Shown: piece after piece, positions 47,222 through 58,300 of the stretch
Numbering within the stretch: position 1 is the stretch's first letter
How the letters are laid out: each line of letters starts with the position of its first letter
The notes under the pieces: model-generated
What the model saw: the letters and a program-made list of their open reading frames with translations, nothing else
The model's database searches: none
What the model was told of the DNA's origin: nothing
Made by a program: the position numbers and the translations under genes
DNA from: Coenobita brevimanus
Taxonomy: Eukaryota > Arthropoda > Malacostraca > Decapoda > Coenobitidae
Direction: 5' to 3'
NCBI GenBank assembly: GCA_032717465.1
Contig: CM064658.1
Location: 8,798,116-8,862,115 of the forward strand
Length of the DNA: 64,000 nucleotides

Positions 47222-50200
47222 TATTTAATGCTACAGTACCAGCAGGTTACTATCCTGAACGACTTAAAACTACTACGATTATATTAGTTCATAAAACAGG
47301 CAAAGATCTATCACATAATTATAATAAATTACGGACCCATCTCGCTATTTGATATAATAGGCAATGTGTTGGAAAATATCATATATACAAGACTGACATA
47401 ATTAAAGACCAAATAAATACATGGCAACATGGTCCTAGAGGAGGGAGAGGTACTCACGCGACAGTTACAATAACAAATGAGGCATTATGTAATGCAAAAT
47501 GGACAGGAGACCAGGTTACTATTGTTTTATTAGATGTTGGGTAAGCTTGTCCCAGCATGTTCTTGCAGCATCATTATTATCGGCTGTGTTATTAAAACTG
47601 GCTGGGCGAAGGTTTACCCGGGCTATAAATTCCCTGACTTACGTTAATGGACTGACTGAGAAGGAAAGCACCCAAAATGTTGTAGGGCTTATCATAAAGT
47701 CGGAAAGGAAGAGGAGGACAGAGGAAGGATTAATTGGTGATGGAGTGATTTTCAGTTGAAGAAACAAGTGTCGGGATATAACCCAACATGCGAGAGCAGT
47801 ATTTTGTGAGCAAGTGACAATTACAAACACATACAAGTGTGACTGAGAAGGAAAGCACCCAAATATTACCCTAGAATAAGACACGCAACCAACTGATTTA
47901 CATTCAGGTTCCAAAAGTGTTTCCAGGTCCAGGTAACGAACTAGTCGTTAATGGAACACCTGTAGTTATTAAATGTAATGAGACTGCATCCTACTTAACA
48001 ACGTGTAACCAGCAACGATACAGAAAAGCCAGCCGTATCCTATCATCATTTATCAAGACACTGGGGCTCGTCCTTGGAGCTCTCAGTATTAATAAACGGG
48101 CTTGTATATAACTTTGGTTCAGTCAAAATCCCTAGCACGTCAGTAATATTTTGTATTTGTTTTTCTTTGTTGTGCATGTGTTTTTTCGTGCCTTTTCTTT
48201 CATTGTTTACTTCTGATCATTATTTAAGGGAGTATAAGTCTCTTCACACCAACAACACTGCCCTGTGGTCTATTTCTACACCTTCTTCTACACTTATCAG
48301 TATTTCTCATTTGCCACGTATATATTTTTCTTTCATTATTATTATTATTATTATTTATTTATTTATTTTACCCGTATCAGTATTATAATTCTAACTTTTA
48401 CATCCATATATGTGGCATTATGACAGGTGGATTGTCTCGCTCTCCGCGTGTGTGTGAGTCAACACTATGGCTCAAACTGTTTGGATCTGATTTAGACCAA
48501 ACTTGGCGGATGGGCCGAGAGTCAGCCGAGGGACTGACCTGCTGTTCTTGAGAATAATAGGCCAAAGGTCAAGAACGCAGAACAAGGTCAAGTCAAACAC
48601 TTTGATCTGATTTAGACTAAATCTGGTGGAATTGTTGTAGGTCAGGCAAGGAATGGTGAATGGTCAAGGTCAAAGGGCAAGGTCAAGGTTTCAACCCATA
48701 AACCAATTATACTCGTACATTCTCTGAGGGCTCTTTCCCGATAGTCATTTATCCTTTCTTCCCGAGGACGAATTTTCTTATTTGATACTTCCCTTTGCAA
48801 GAAGTTTTGTTCAAATGTGGATGGATCTGTAGTAGTGGAGGGGTTGATTAATGTTATAGCCAAACCCCCTGTTCCAAAGGTTAACCCTCGTGTGCATAAT
48901 ATCCTCTGAAGATAGAAAAAGACAGGCTTTCAAAGGCGTCGCTGGATCGAATGTTGTAATCTTGCTGCTGCCACACGAATTTATTAAGATCAGAACACCC
49001 TGTGGAAATTAATAGAATGTACAAGTGACTCCTTCAACTGGAAAAGTCTCTGTTATGCCTAGAAAGATGATTTGGAGATTGCTGAATAAGTTTAAAATGT
49101 GCTTTAGTATTGGACACGTTACTTCTTTCAGTTTGATGATCGTTTTTGCTTTGTTTTATCCAGGTCACCACCAGACTAGTTAACTAAGCTTAATGAAGAT
49201 CTTTTATAAGGACGGAGCTAATGAAAACAATATCTGACCTCCCCAGTGCGTAAAAATCTCCCCTGAACTGAACACAAATTTCTGGCGACGACATGGCCAC
49301 TGTATATACGTGTGTTCTTATTTAAAGGGCTACTGAAGTTTGTGGTAAGAAGACATGAAGAAGACTTAGATAAATGCCTATTAACTATACAAGGGTCATT
49401 AAGACAGATGGTTAGTTATTATTAAGCAAAAAACAATATTCCCCCATTATCGATTTTATAATCAGGTCTCCAACTGTAATGCCTGGTGAACAGTGACAAG
49501 GGGGAGGGTACAACGTTGCTCAAGTCTGTCCAGTCCAAGAATCAAACTCTGGTTCTTTCGGTTCCTAGGTGGGCGTGCTAACCAATGGACCACCTGCTTC
49601 CCCCAAAATGACGATCTAGATATACAAACTTACTGTCGGTTCTCTCCTGTGACTCGGCTTTTGAACTGTAAGAAGGACAAAAGGCATGGGAAGCGTCTGC
49701 AGTTTGCCCTCCTTGTTCTTCCTTCTTGACCAACTAAACAAGTAAGTCAGTAAATAATTATATAAATACATAAATGGCTCTGAGAATCTTCCGTAACTAA
49801 TATTTGTTTATGGAAGAAGAAATAGGGAGATGGGACAATTCTACAGCCTCCTTGTCACTGTGCAAAACGAATCATTGTTACGAGCAGCTGTAGTTCGTAA
49901 TTTTGTGTGTGGATTTTTGACACGTCCTTGCTCGCTTGCCCTGACGCCACACAACCCCGATATCGATAACTGGTGGTGCATTGGTTTCTCCGTCGCACAA
50001 CTGGAGGATCCAAGGTTCGGTTGGTGGACCGGTCAGACACCTGGACAAAGCTTGTTTCTCCCATGTTGCTGTTCACGAAGGAGTAGAATTAAGGACAAAG
50101 ATTTATTCCTTTCACAACGATGGCGCCCTTTTTGCTTTATTATTGCTTCCATCAGACGATTTCGCTCAGCTTAGAAGATATTATTCGACATGGAGGTGCC

Positions 50201-50747
50201 AGTGTGTCCAGGCATCTCGAAATGTACGGATCTTGAATTTGGCTCTCTGTTATCTTGTTTTGTTTTATTTTCTTGGCTGGAACAGTTTGCTGGCTCCTGG
50301 CCTTTGGTTCCTTCTTCCTTGCGTTAAAAAAAAAAAAAAAAAAAAAAAGATAGAGCCTTCATTATCCCCACCACTGATAAAAGTCTGTCTTAAGTGAGAA
50401 AAAAATCGTCTAGAGGCAACATGAAGGATCTACGAAAGTCAAAATCATACTGCATGGGTTAAGGCAACTGCTGTGTATCGTGTTCTTCAGGAAGATTTGG
50501 AATTATCAATACCTGAATGTCTGCATTACCGATCCTCGTGTAGTCACCAGCCATTAATTCAAGCCTTATCATCGGATTTTGAACTGTTGCTTTGACTGGC
50601 CAATATACATCGTGATACAGAGACTACAAGGGTATTAATAAACAACCCACAACTGGATCATCCTTCATGTCAATCCAATACTGTATTCCGTATTGTTATT
50701 AATATTACAAACGTGAGGGATGAAAGGACGGCAGGGTAGTTTTATGT

Positions 50748-50788
<41 letters not shown>

Positions 50789-51400
50789 GACCAAATTTTA
50801 ACTGGCCTTGGTGGGATGGTAAATGGTTAGTCAAGAGGTTAACCCATTGTTGTTGAGGACAATATGTCGAAGGTGAAGGTCACATGCAAGATCAGTATAA
50901 ACAGTTTTGCTCCGTTTAGACCAAACTTGGTGGACGAGTTTAGGGAAGGGTAAGGATAAACAGCTTAGATTTTGAAAACAAAAAGTCAAAGGTGAAGGCC
51001 AGAGGGAAAGGTTAAAGTTCAGCCCATATGTTTCAGTGTTTCAGTTCATTTATGAAGGCTTTACCATGCATGCGTGCTTCGGCCTTGGTTGCCTAATGGC
51101 TGCTCTCCACGCCGCCCAGTCTCTAGCGACCCTCTGTTCAGTCCCTTATCCACTTGGTCACACCCTGTGACTTCGTCCTAGGTCTTTTTCGGTCTGCCTC
51201 TAGCATCCCTACCCACAACGTTCACACCTCTTACCCTCCACACCCAGGTGTCATCCTCCATCCTCTTTCTATGCCCAAATAATCTCAGTCTGCCCCTTCT
51301 TTCATTGCAGCACTAATGCTCGTACACTGAAGTCCCATCCATCCTCTTGACTCTTCACTGACGATCCTTAACCTCCAGGCCTGTCATTTAAGGACACTAC
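45892..51400. repeat. array unit 4 (partial, 5509 bp to gap)
   Basis: Fourth unit, cut by the assembly gap inside the antisense RTE fragment. Contents: old RT remnant 47222-47557, AGGTCA blocks 48455-48690 and 50786-51020, SINE family 3 (box A 49582-49592), LINE 3' end with A-run 50326-50348, TG 50751-50785. It has private changes (e.g. about 48882, 50253-50265) and also shares two sites with unit 1. Confidence 0.95.
51085..51400 (-). pseudogene. antisense RTE-like RT fragment (unit 4, cut by gap)
   Basis: Duplicate of 28190-28640, truncated by the N run. Confidence 0.6.
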
Positions 51401-51500
51401 NNNNNNNNNNNNNNNNNNNNNNNNNNNNNNNNNNNNNNNNNNNNNNNNNNNNNNNNNNNNNNNNNNNNNNNNNNNNNNNNNNNNNNNNNNNNNNNNNNNN
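51401..51500. other. assembly gap (100 N)
   Basis: Exactly 100 Ns, the usual placeholder for a gap of unknown size. It ends the tandem array on one side and opens inside an RTE endonuclease on the other, so both the number of array units and the RTE 5' end are unknown. Confidence 1.
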
Positions 51501-54500
51501 TGGAATGTAAGAGGAGCGAATGATGAGGTGAAAGAGAGAGAGATTGTCCAGGTGCTTGAGGGTGCGAAAGTGAATGTATGTGGAATAACTGAAACAAAAT
51601 GGAGAGGAGAAAGTGTGAGAGAATGGGAGTATGGATGGGGTATATGTGCAGGAGTAGATGAGAATGAGAGGGCAAAGGAAGGAGTATGTATAGTTGTGAG
51701 TAAAAGATGGAAGAAGAGCATAAGACAGTATGGATCAGTTGGGTCAAGGATTGTGTGGGTAAAGTTGAAAGTTGGAATACAAATGTGGGCGATTGTGTGT
51801 GTGTATGCGCCAACGCAAGATCGTGCTAGAAGAGTGAGAGAAGAGTTCTGGACAAATGTGGAAGTGTGCATGGAAAAGTTTGGAAGGAATGAGAGAGTGT
51901 TTTTGATTGGTGATATGAATGATAAAGTTGGTAATGTGAAGATGGATGGAATAGTTGGTGAGTGGGGTGTGCCTGCTGAGATAGATGAGAATGGGAGTGC
52001 GTTAGTGGACATTTGTGCTGGGAGGGGGTTGGTGATAGCCAATACCCTCTTCAGGCATAAAATGATCCACAGGTATACATGGCGAGTGATGAGAAGGGTG
52101 GGTGGTGAACTGAATGAAAGGAAGGCAATGATTGATTATATGTGTGTGGATGAAAGGATGCGAAGATGTGTAAAGGATGCAAGAGTGTATAGAGGTTGGG
52201 GGAGTGGACTTTCTGACCACTACTTGGTGGTGGCCAGAATTAGGATGCAAGTAAGATGGAGGAATAGAAGAAGGGAAAGATGAGAGGAAGGAGTAGTTGC
52301 AAGGAGAGTGGAAAGGTTACAAGAGGATGAGAAAAAGGCAGAGTATAAGAGAGAAGTGGAGGAACGATTGGGCAAATATGAATTGGAGCAGATGGGAGAC
52401 GTGGAAGGTGTGTGTAAGATATTTACAGAAGAAATATGTGCAGCAGGTGATGTGGTGTGTGGAAGGAAGAGAAGACGGAAGGGGGTGCAAGGAACAGCGT
52501 GGTGGACTGAAGAGGTGAAACAGGCTGTGGCACAAAAGAAGAAAGCATACAATGAATGGATGAGAAATGGGGGCGTGGAAGAAGTTGAGAGGCGGAAGAG
52601 AGAGTTATATGTAGAAAGAAAGAGAGAGGTGAAAAGATTAGTAAGAGAGAGTAAGAAGAGAGTGGATGAGGAATTTGGAAGGAATTTGAGTGTAAAGTGG
52701 AGGGACTGTAAGAAAATGTTCTGGAGAGAAGTGAAAAGAGTAAGACAGGGTGGAAGTGAAGTTATCAGGGTAGTGAAAGATAAAAATGGTAGATTACTAG
52801 TGGAGAAGGGAGAAAAAGTGAGCAGATGGAGAGAACACTTTAAGGAATTGTTGAAAATAGAGGATGGAAGTAATGCGAGTATAAGTGGCTGGGGAATGGC
52901 TGGGAGAAGGAGGGAGGTGAGAAGACAGGAAGAAATCAGTAGGATAGAAGTTGTGGAAGCAATGAAGAAATCAGTAGGATAGAAGTTGTGGAAGCAATGA
53001 AGAAAGTTAAATCGGGGAAAGCCCCAGGAATTGATGGAGTGTGTGGTGAAATGCTGAAGCATGGGGGAGAGATAGTAATAGAATGGATGTGGAAGATGTG
53101 CAGATTGGCCTGGGAGGAAGGTAGAGTCCCGGAGGATTGGAAGTCAGGTATAATTATTCCCTTGTACAAAGGAAAAGTCAAGAGTGAGAGCAGTGGAAAT
53201 GAGTTACTTGAGAGGAGCATGTGGAGTGACGTGGAGGGACAGGTTGACGAATGCAGTGTACCATGCAGTGAGATTGGATGGTGAGGATATGGAGAATGTG
53301 AGTCCATTCAAGTACTTTGGTAGTGTGATGAGTAAGGATGGAACATTGGGGGATGAAGTACGCGAAAGGGTACAGCAGGGAAGAAAGGTTGTTGGTACAC
53401 TGAAAGCAGTGATGAGAAATAGGGAGGTGAGTATGGAAGTTAAGAAGTCACTGCATGATGGTATTGTGATCCCTACCCTGACGTATGGAAGCGAGGCGTG
53501 GACCTTGCAAGAGAGGAACAAGTCAAGAGTGAGAGCAGTGGAAATGAGTTACTTGAGAGGAGCATGTGGAGTGACGTGGAGGGACAGGTTGACGAATGAA
53601 GAAGTGAAGGAACATTGTGGGGTAGATGTGGATGTGGTTGAAAAGATTAGGAGAAATACACTGAGGTGGTTTGGACATGTGGAGAGAATGGAGAATGAAA
53701 GACTGACTAAGAGGGTGTATGTAGGTGAGGTGAAGGGAGGGAGAGGGAGAGGTAGACCGAGGATGAGGTGGAGGGATGGAGTTGAAAGGTATATGAGGGA
53801 GGGGGGGGTGAGTTGGGGGGAGGGGAGTCAAATAGTGGGTGACAGAGTGACTTGGAGGCGTTTTGTCTGCGGCCACCCTTTGCGGGATTAGGGCGTCGGG
53901 CTATAGATAGATAGATAGATAGATAGACAAAGGAAAAGGGGAAAAAGAAGTGTGTGGTAATCATAGGGGCATTTGTCTTCTTAGTATAATAGGAAAAGTG
54001 TATGGTAGGATACTTATAGACAAAGTTAGAGAAAGAACAGAGAAATTAGTTGGAGAAGAACAGGGAGGCTTTAGGAAGGGAAGAGGTTGTGTAGATCAGA
54101 TATTCATTCTTAGATCTTTAGTGGAAAAGCTTTTAGAGAAGGGAAAGAAGTTGTATGCAGCTTTCATGGATTTGGAGAAAGCATATGACAGGGTGGATAG
54201 ACAAGGATTGTGGAAAGTGTTAAGAATATATGGAGTAGATGGGAAGTTGTTGAATGCTGTGAAGAGTATGTACGATGGTGCAAAGGCTGCAGTGCGTGTG
54301 GATGGTGAACTAAGTGAATTTTTCTCTTTGAAAGTTAGTTTGAAACAGGGATGTGTCATGTCTCCATGGTTGTTCAATCTGTACATGGATGGGGTAATAA
54401 AAGAGGTACAAGGTAGGGTAGTGGATGTTGGAGTGGCCCTGGTGAGAGAGGATAGTGTTTGGAAACTCCCTGTACTGTTGTTTGCAGATGATACTGTGTT

Positions 54501-55283
54501 GTTGAGTGAAGACGAAGGGGAGCTGCAAGGCTTTGTGGATGAGTTTGAGAGAGTGTGTAAGAAACGGAACCTAAAGGTGAATGTGGGGAAGAGTAAAGTG
54601 ATGGTCTTTGAGAGAGGTGAAGTTAGTGAATGTACAGCGAGGTTGGATGGTGAGGAATTGGAAAATGTGAGTACGTTTAAGTATTTGGGTAGTGTGATGA
54701 GTAAGGATGGAGGTTTGGAGGGTGAAGTGCTTGAAAGGGTACAGCAGGGAAGAAAGGTTGCTGGTTCCTTGAAAGCATTAATAAGAAACAGGGAAGTGAG
54801 CATGGAAGTGAAAAAGTTACTACATGACAGTATTGTGATACCAACTCTAATGTACGGAAGTGAAGCTTGGACATTGTTGGAAGGACACAAGTCAAGAGTG
54901 AGAGCAGTGGAAATGAGTTATTTAAGATGAGCCTGTGGAGTCACGTGGAGAGACAGGCTGACGAATGAGGATATAAAGGAGCGTTGTGGTGTGGATGTGG
55001 ATGTGATAGGAAGCGTTATGAGGAACACACTGAGGTGGTTTGGCCATGTGGAGAGGATGGAGGGTGAAAGACTGACGAAGAGAGTGTATGTGAGTGAGGT
55101 GGAGGGGGGAAGAGGGAGGGGAAGGCCGAGGATGAGATGTAGGGATGGGGTGGAGAGGTATATGAGAGAAGGGGGTTGAGTTGGGAGCAGGGCAGTGAAA
55201 TGGCGGGGGACAGAGCGACTTGGAGGCGATTTGTTTGTGGCCACCCCAAACGGGATTGAGGCGTCTGGCAATAGATGGATAGA
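51501..55283 (+). pseudogene. RTE-clade retrotransposon split by a second RTE (copy 3)
   Basis: EN-RT polyprotein; the 5' end is lost in the gap. EN frame 51528-52283 has 'WNVRGAND' just upstream, then 'ITETKWRGE', 'LIGDMNDKVG', 'AMIDYMCVDERM' and '[11 protein letters not shown]', and ends at a TGA (52281-52283) where the related copy at 62770 has CGA. The linker and start of RT follow (52308-52982). A 35-bp tandem duplication (52930-52999) causes a frameshift, then 'GKAPGIDGVCGEMLK' and 'DWKSGIIIPLYKG'. Here a 5'-truncated RTE is inserted (53178-53926). The host RT resumes at 53939 with the frame 53950-54930: motif A 'FMDLEKAYDRV', motif B 'LKQGCVMSPWLFNLYMDG', motif C 'LLFADDTVLL', stop TGA at 54928-54930. 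The C-terminus follows in shifted frames to the tail 'GGCAATAGATGG' near 55265-55283. Non-functional. Confidence 0.92.
53178..53926 (+). pseudogene. nested 5'-truncated RTE copy with 12-bp TSD (copy 4)
   Basis: Inserted into copy 3, flanked by ACAAAGGAAAAG at 53166-53177 and 53927-53938. Its frame (53184-53891, 235 aa) covers only the RT C-terminal region ('FKYFGSVMSKDGTLGDEV', 'LTYGSEAWTLQERNKSR', 'RWFGHVERM', 'GRGRPRMRW') and ends in 'VCGHPLRD' and a TAGA tail. This subfamily is nearer copy 5 (58462-61655) than its host. The first about 75 bases (53178-53250) duplicate 53523-53597 out of order, a 5'-end rearrangement. Confidence 0.93.
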
Positions 55284-55299
55284 TAGATATATATGTACG

Positions 55300-55300
55300 G

Positions 55301-55338
<38 letters not shown>
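55300..55338. repeat. (TA)n microsatellite
   Basis: TA tract between the RTE copy 3 tail and the Tigger element; the Tigger target TA is at its end. Confidence 0.9.
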
Positions 55339-55340
<2 letters not shown>

Positions 55341-55342
<2 letters not shown>

Positions 55343-58300
55343 GTAATCATTCCAATATCCGACGTAATAGAGCCATAGGCAGGTCCGGATAGTGGTCTTG
55401 TCCGGATATTGGGCCCCAGCTTATGGACTTGTACTTATGGACCCTAACTCAGAGAAACACCTATACAACTCCCTCTGGACAAGCATAGCACCTATTTAAG
55501 ACCCAAATCACACCAATAAGGCACATAAATGACTGAAATAAATGCAAAAGAAGCATAAAATGAAGGTTTAGAAGTAGGTTCATACATATTAAACATTCTG
55601 GTGACTGGTGCCTGGACTGGTACTTATGGACCCTAACCTAGCCTAACTCAGAAAAACACCTTCCTACTCACATGCATAGCTCCTAACACCCTATTCACAC
55701 CAATAAAGGACATTAAAGAGTGGAGAAATAGAGGTAAGTATAGTATGGAAAAAAGTACAGTATGGAACATTCTGCCTACTTACAGCAAGTCCATGGCCAC
55801 CTCGATGAATAACCGCCTCCTCTCGGACTCTGACAGTAAGAAGGATTTCCTGAAGTACTTCCAGTACACTGTTCATGAAGTCTTGCACTGAACTTAGTCA
55901 ATCGCACACAGAAGTCCGTTCTCTTCACAGTGCGCACTCTTGTCTAATGCTCCATTGTAACTTTAAGTGTTGCACTCTGCACTTTAACTTTTCCCATTCT
56001 TCTAATAATTTTCTAAAGCAAAAACAAACAAGTCTATTTACTTTAAATTTTGTTCCAAATTAGTCTTTTCTCTCATAACTGTAAATTCTTAACACAACAC
56101 TCTGTTTTTTTCACTGCACAACACTGTAAATTCCCGTGTGGTCTAGTGGAGAAGTTCTTGCTGTTTATTCACTGTCAGAGTCCGAGAGTATCACTGGCAG
56201 GTGACCTAGGGTTGCGTCGCTGGGTCGTGGTGATGGCATACCCACTGCAGATGACTCTGAAGACAGCCGCAAACTCACGTCGAGCGGTGACTCCACCGTG
56301 CCTGATGTGCTGGGCTGTGGCTTGGAGCATGAGGGCCTGTCTTGGGGAGGCAACGGAGTGGAGCCAGGGCTGGGCACAGCAGGGGTCACGGTCCTGAAAA
56401 AACTGTCAGTGGTTGATTGAGGCAATGACCGACGATTCTGACGATGGATGATGCGCTGCCTGAAAGCACGCACTTCCTCCACAAGTCCCAAGGGCCCCAT
56501 CTCCCTGTCGCAGTCTGGGTGTTCCAGGTAGTCTAGGACGAACTCTAGATGTTCCCGGAGTGCGCTCAGCTTGGGGATGGCTGGAGTAGTATCCTGCTGA
56601 GAGGAGTCCGCATGATCGTCGCCTTCCTCATCAGAATCTTCAAGCTCGGTACTGACACCTGCAACTGAAGACGCGATCTCGATATCAGACAATATTTGAT
56701 ACCCAGGATCGCCCTCGTCATCATCCAACCACTCACGAAGATTGTCCACATCAACATCATCACCGTGCGTACGTAGCCATGCATGGAAGTCATCCACGTC
56801 AAACCCTAGAAAATCGTACTCCACATCCGTTCCGAGAAGCAGACGAGACCAACCATTTTCCAGAGTCTTCACAGGGACTTCCTTCCATGCACTAGCCCAG
56901 TTGTACAGCGCAGACCTGATGTTGTAGCGGCGAAGGTTTTCCAAAGTCCGCTGGCCTTGTGTGTCCCGTCCCTCCCTGTGCTCGTCCTCGTCCTCGAGAA
57001 CAACCATCACCTCGCCCAGGAACTTCCTTCGGTATAGGCGCTTTGTTGCCACGATCACTTCTTGGTCCATTGGTTGGATGAGAGCAGTCATATTAGGTGG
57101 CAGAAACATGCACCTAATCCGGCCATTCTCATCCACCAAGTCCTTGTTGCACGGGTGGGCAGGTGCATTGTCGAGGAGAAGGAGGGCCTTTATCTGGTCG
57201 CGCGGGATTCCCAGTGTCTTCATCTGGTAATTGATGACCTCCTTGATGAAGTGGCGGTGGAACCAGTCTTTGAAGATCACGGCTGTAAACCATGCCTTCA
57301 AAGAATGGTACCAGACGACAGGAAGGACATCCATCACCCCACAAAGACACCAAGGCTGCTTTGCATGGCCAACAACAACGGGCTTAAGCCGGTGCATGCC
57401 GTTAGCATTGGCACAACACAAAGCAGATATCCGTTCCTTGGAGAGCTTGCGGCCAGGTACACGCTTCTCCGTCTCCTCGGCTAGAGTGTTCATTGGCAGC
57501 GAGCAATAGAATAGACCAGTTTCGTCTGCATTGTAGACTTGACCGAGAGTGAGGCCCTCCCTGTCGATCAAGCCCTTCACCTTGTGCTGAAACTCGTCAA
57601 CTCCATCCTCATTAGCGTCCAAAGCTTCGCCATGAGCTTTATGGTTGGTAAGGCCATGCCATAACTTGAACGCAAAGAGCCAACCCTCGGATGCCTTGAA
57701 GTCTAGGGCATCGAGAAGCCTGGCGAACTTCTCAGCAGCAGCCTTCAGCTCTGTTCCACGTACCATCACACCAGCAGCACGTTGCTGTCGATGCCAAATC
57801 AATGTGGAGCGGTCGATTTCATCAAACTTGGGAGTAAACATCACCTTCCTCTCCACGTTGCGTTTGCTTCTCGACGAGAAGTCAGCCGTGTACTGCATGA
57901 GTTTGTCTCGGGATCTCTTAATATCGAACAAAGTAGATCGGGCCAGGTTGAACTCGTGTAGGATGTGGGAAGAAGACCACCCCACATCTACTTTCTCCAA
58001 TATTTCTTGTTTCTTCTTCAGAGTCAACACCACTCTCTTCCTTTTCTCAGGTGGCGGGGCCATCATCGCACACACTAAGAGGAGGCCCGAGAGCAGCAGG
58101 AGTGCCTGCAGCAGGTAAGGCACCACCACAAAAGCAATCATGCGGGCGGCCATAACGACGAGCGTGCACTTGCGGCGAGAGACAGGCGGAAAGTGGGGAG
58201 GATGCAGTGGCGCTCTATCGGACGTCGGAGGAATGACGCGCCACAACAATGCTCTCCCGCACCGCGCGCGGCAAGTTCAAATTACGGGTGGGATTTTTTT

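Larger units (their letters stand above)
22990..51400. repeat. tandem array of a 7.64-kb transposon composite
   Basis: Unit starts, taken from the same LINE motif (CATCTTTCCTATCACAACC), are 22990, 30625, 38270 and 45892. This gives periods of 7635, 7645 and 7622 bp and a partial fourth unit of 5509 bp ending at an assembly gap. Unit order is: LINE 3' part with poly-A, old RT remnant, AGGTCA monomers, composite segment with SINE family 3, a second LINE 3' fragment with poly-A, unknown segment, TG tract, AGGTCA monomers, antisense RTE fragment, LINE 5' part. Units differ by few substitutions and by homopolymer and TG lengths. The left border falls inside the first LINE, so the repeat boundary is within LINE sequence. 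Confidence 0.96.

Noticed and set aside
22990..51400. CRISPR array, rDNA array or histone-type gene array
   Set aside because: Units are 7.6 kb, contain only transposon debris and simple repeats, and hold no rRNA or host gene.
58067..58249. 61-residue N-terminal extension of the Tigger frame with a membrane-like segment
   Set aside because: The family starts near the basic CENP-B region; the extension is most likely upstream leader read in frame.
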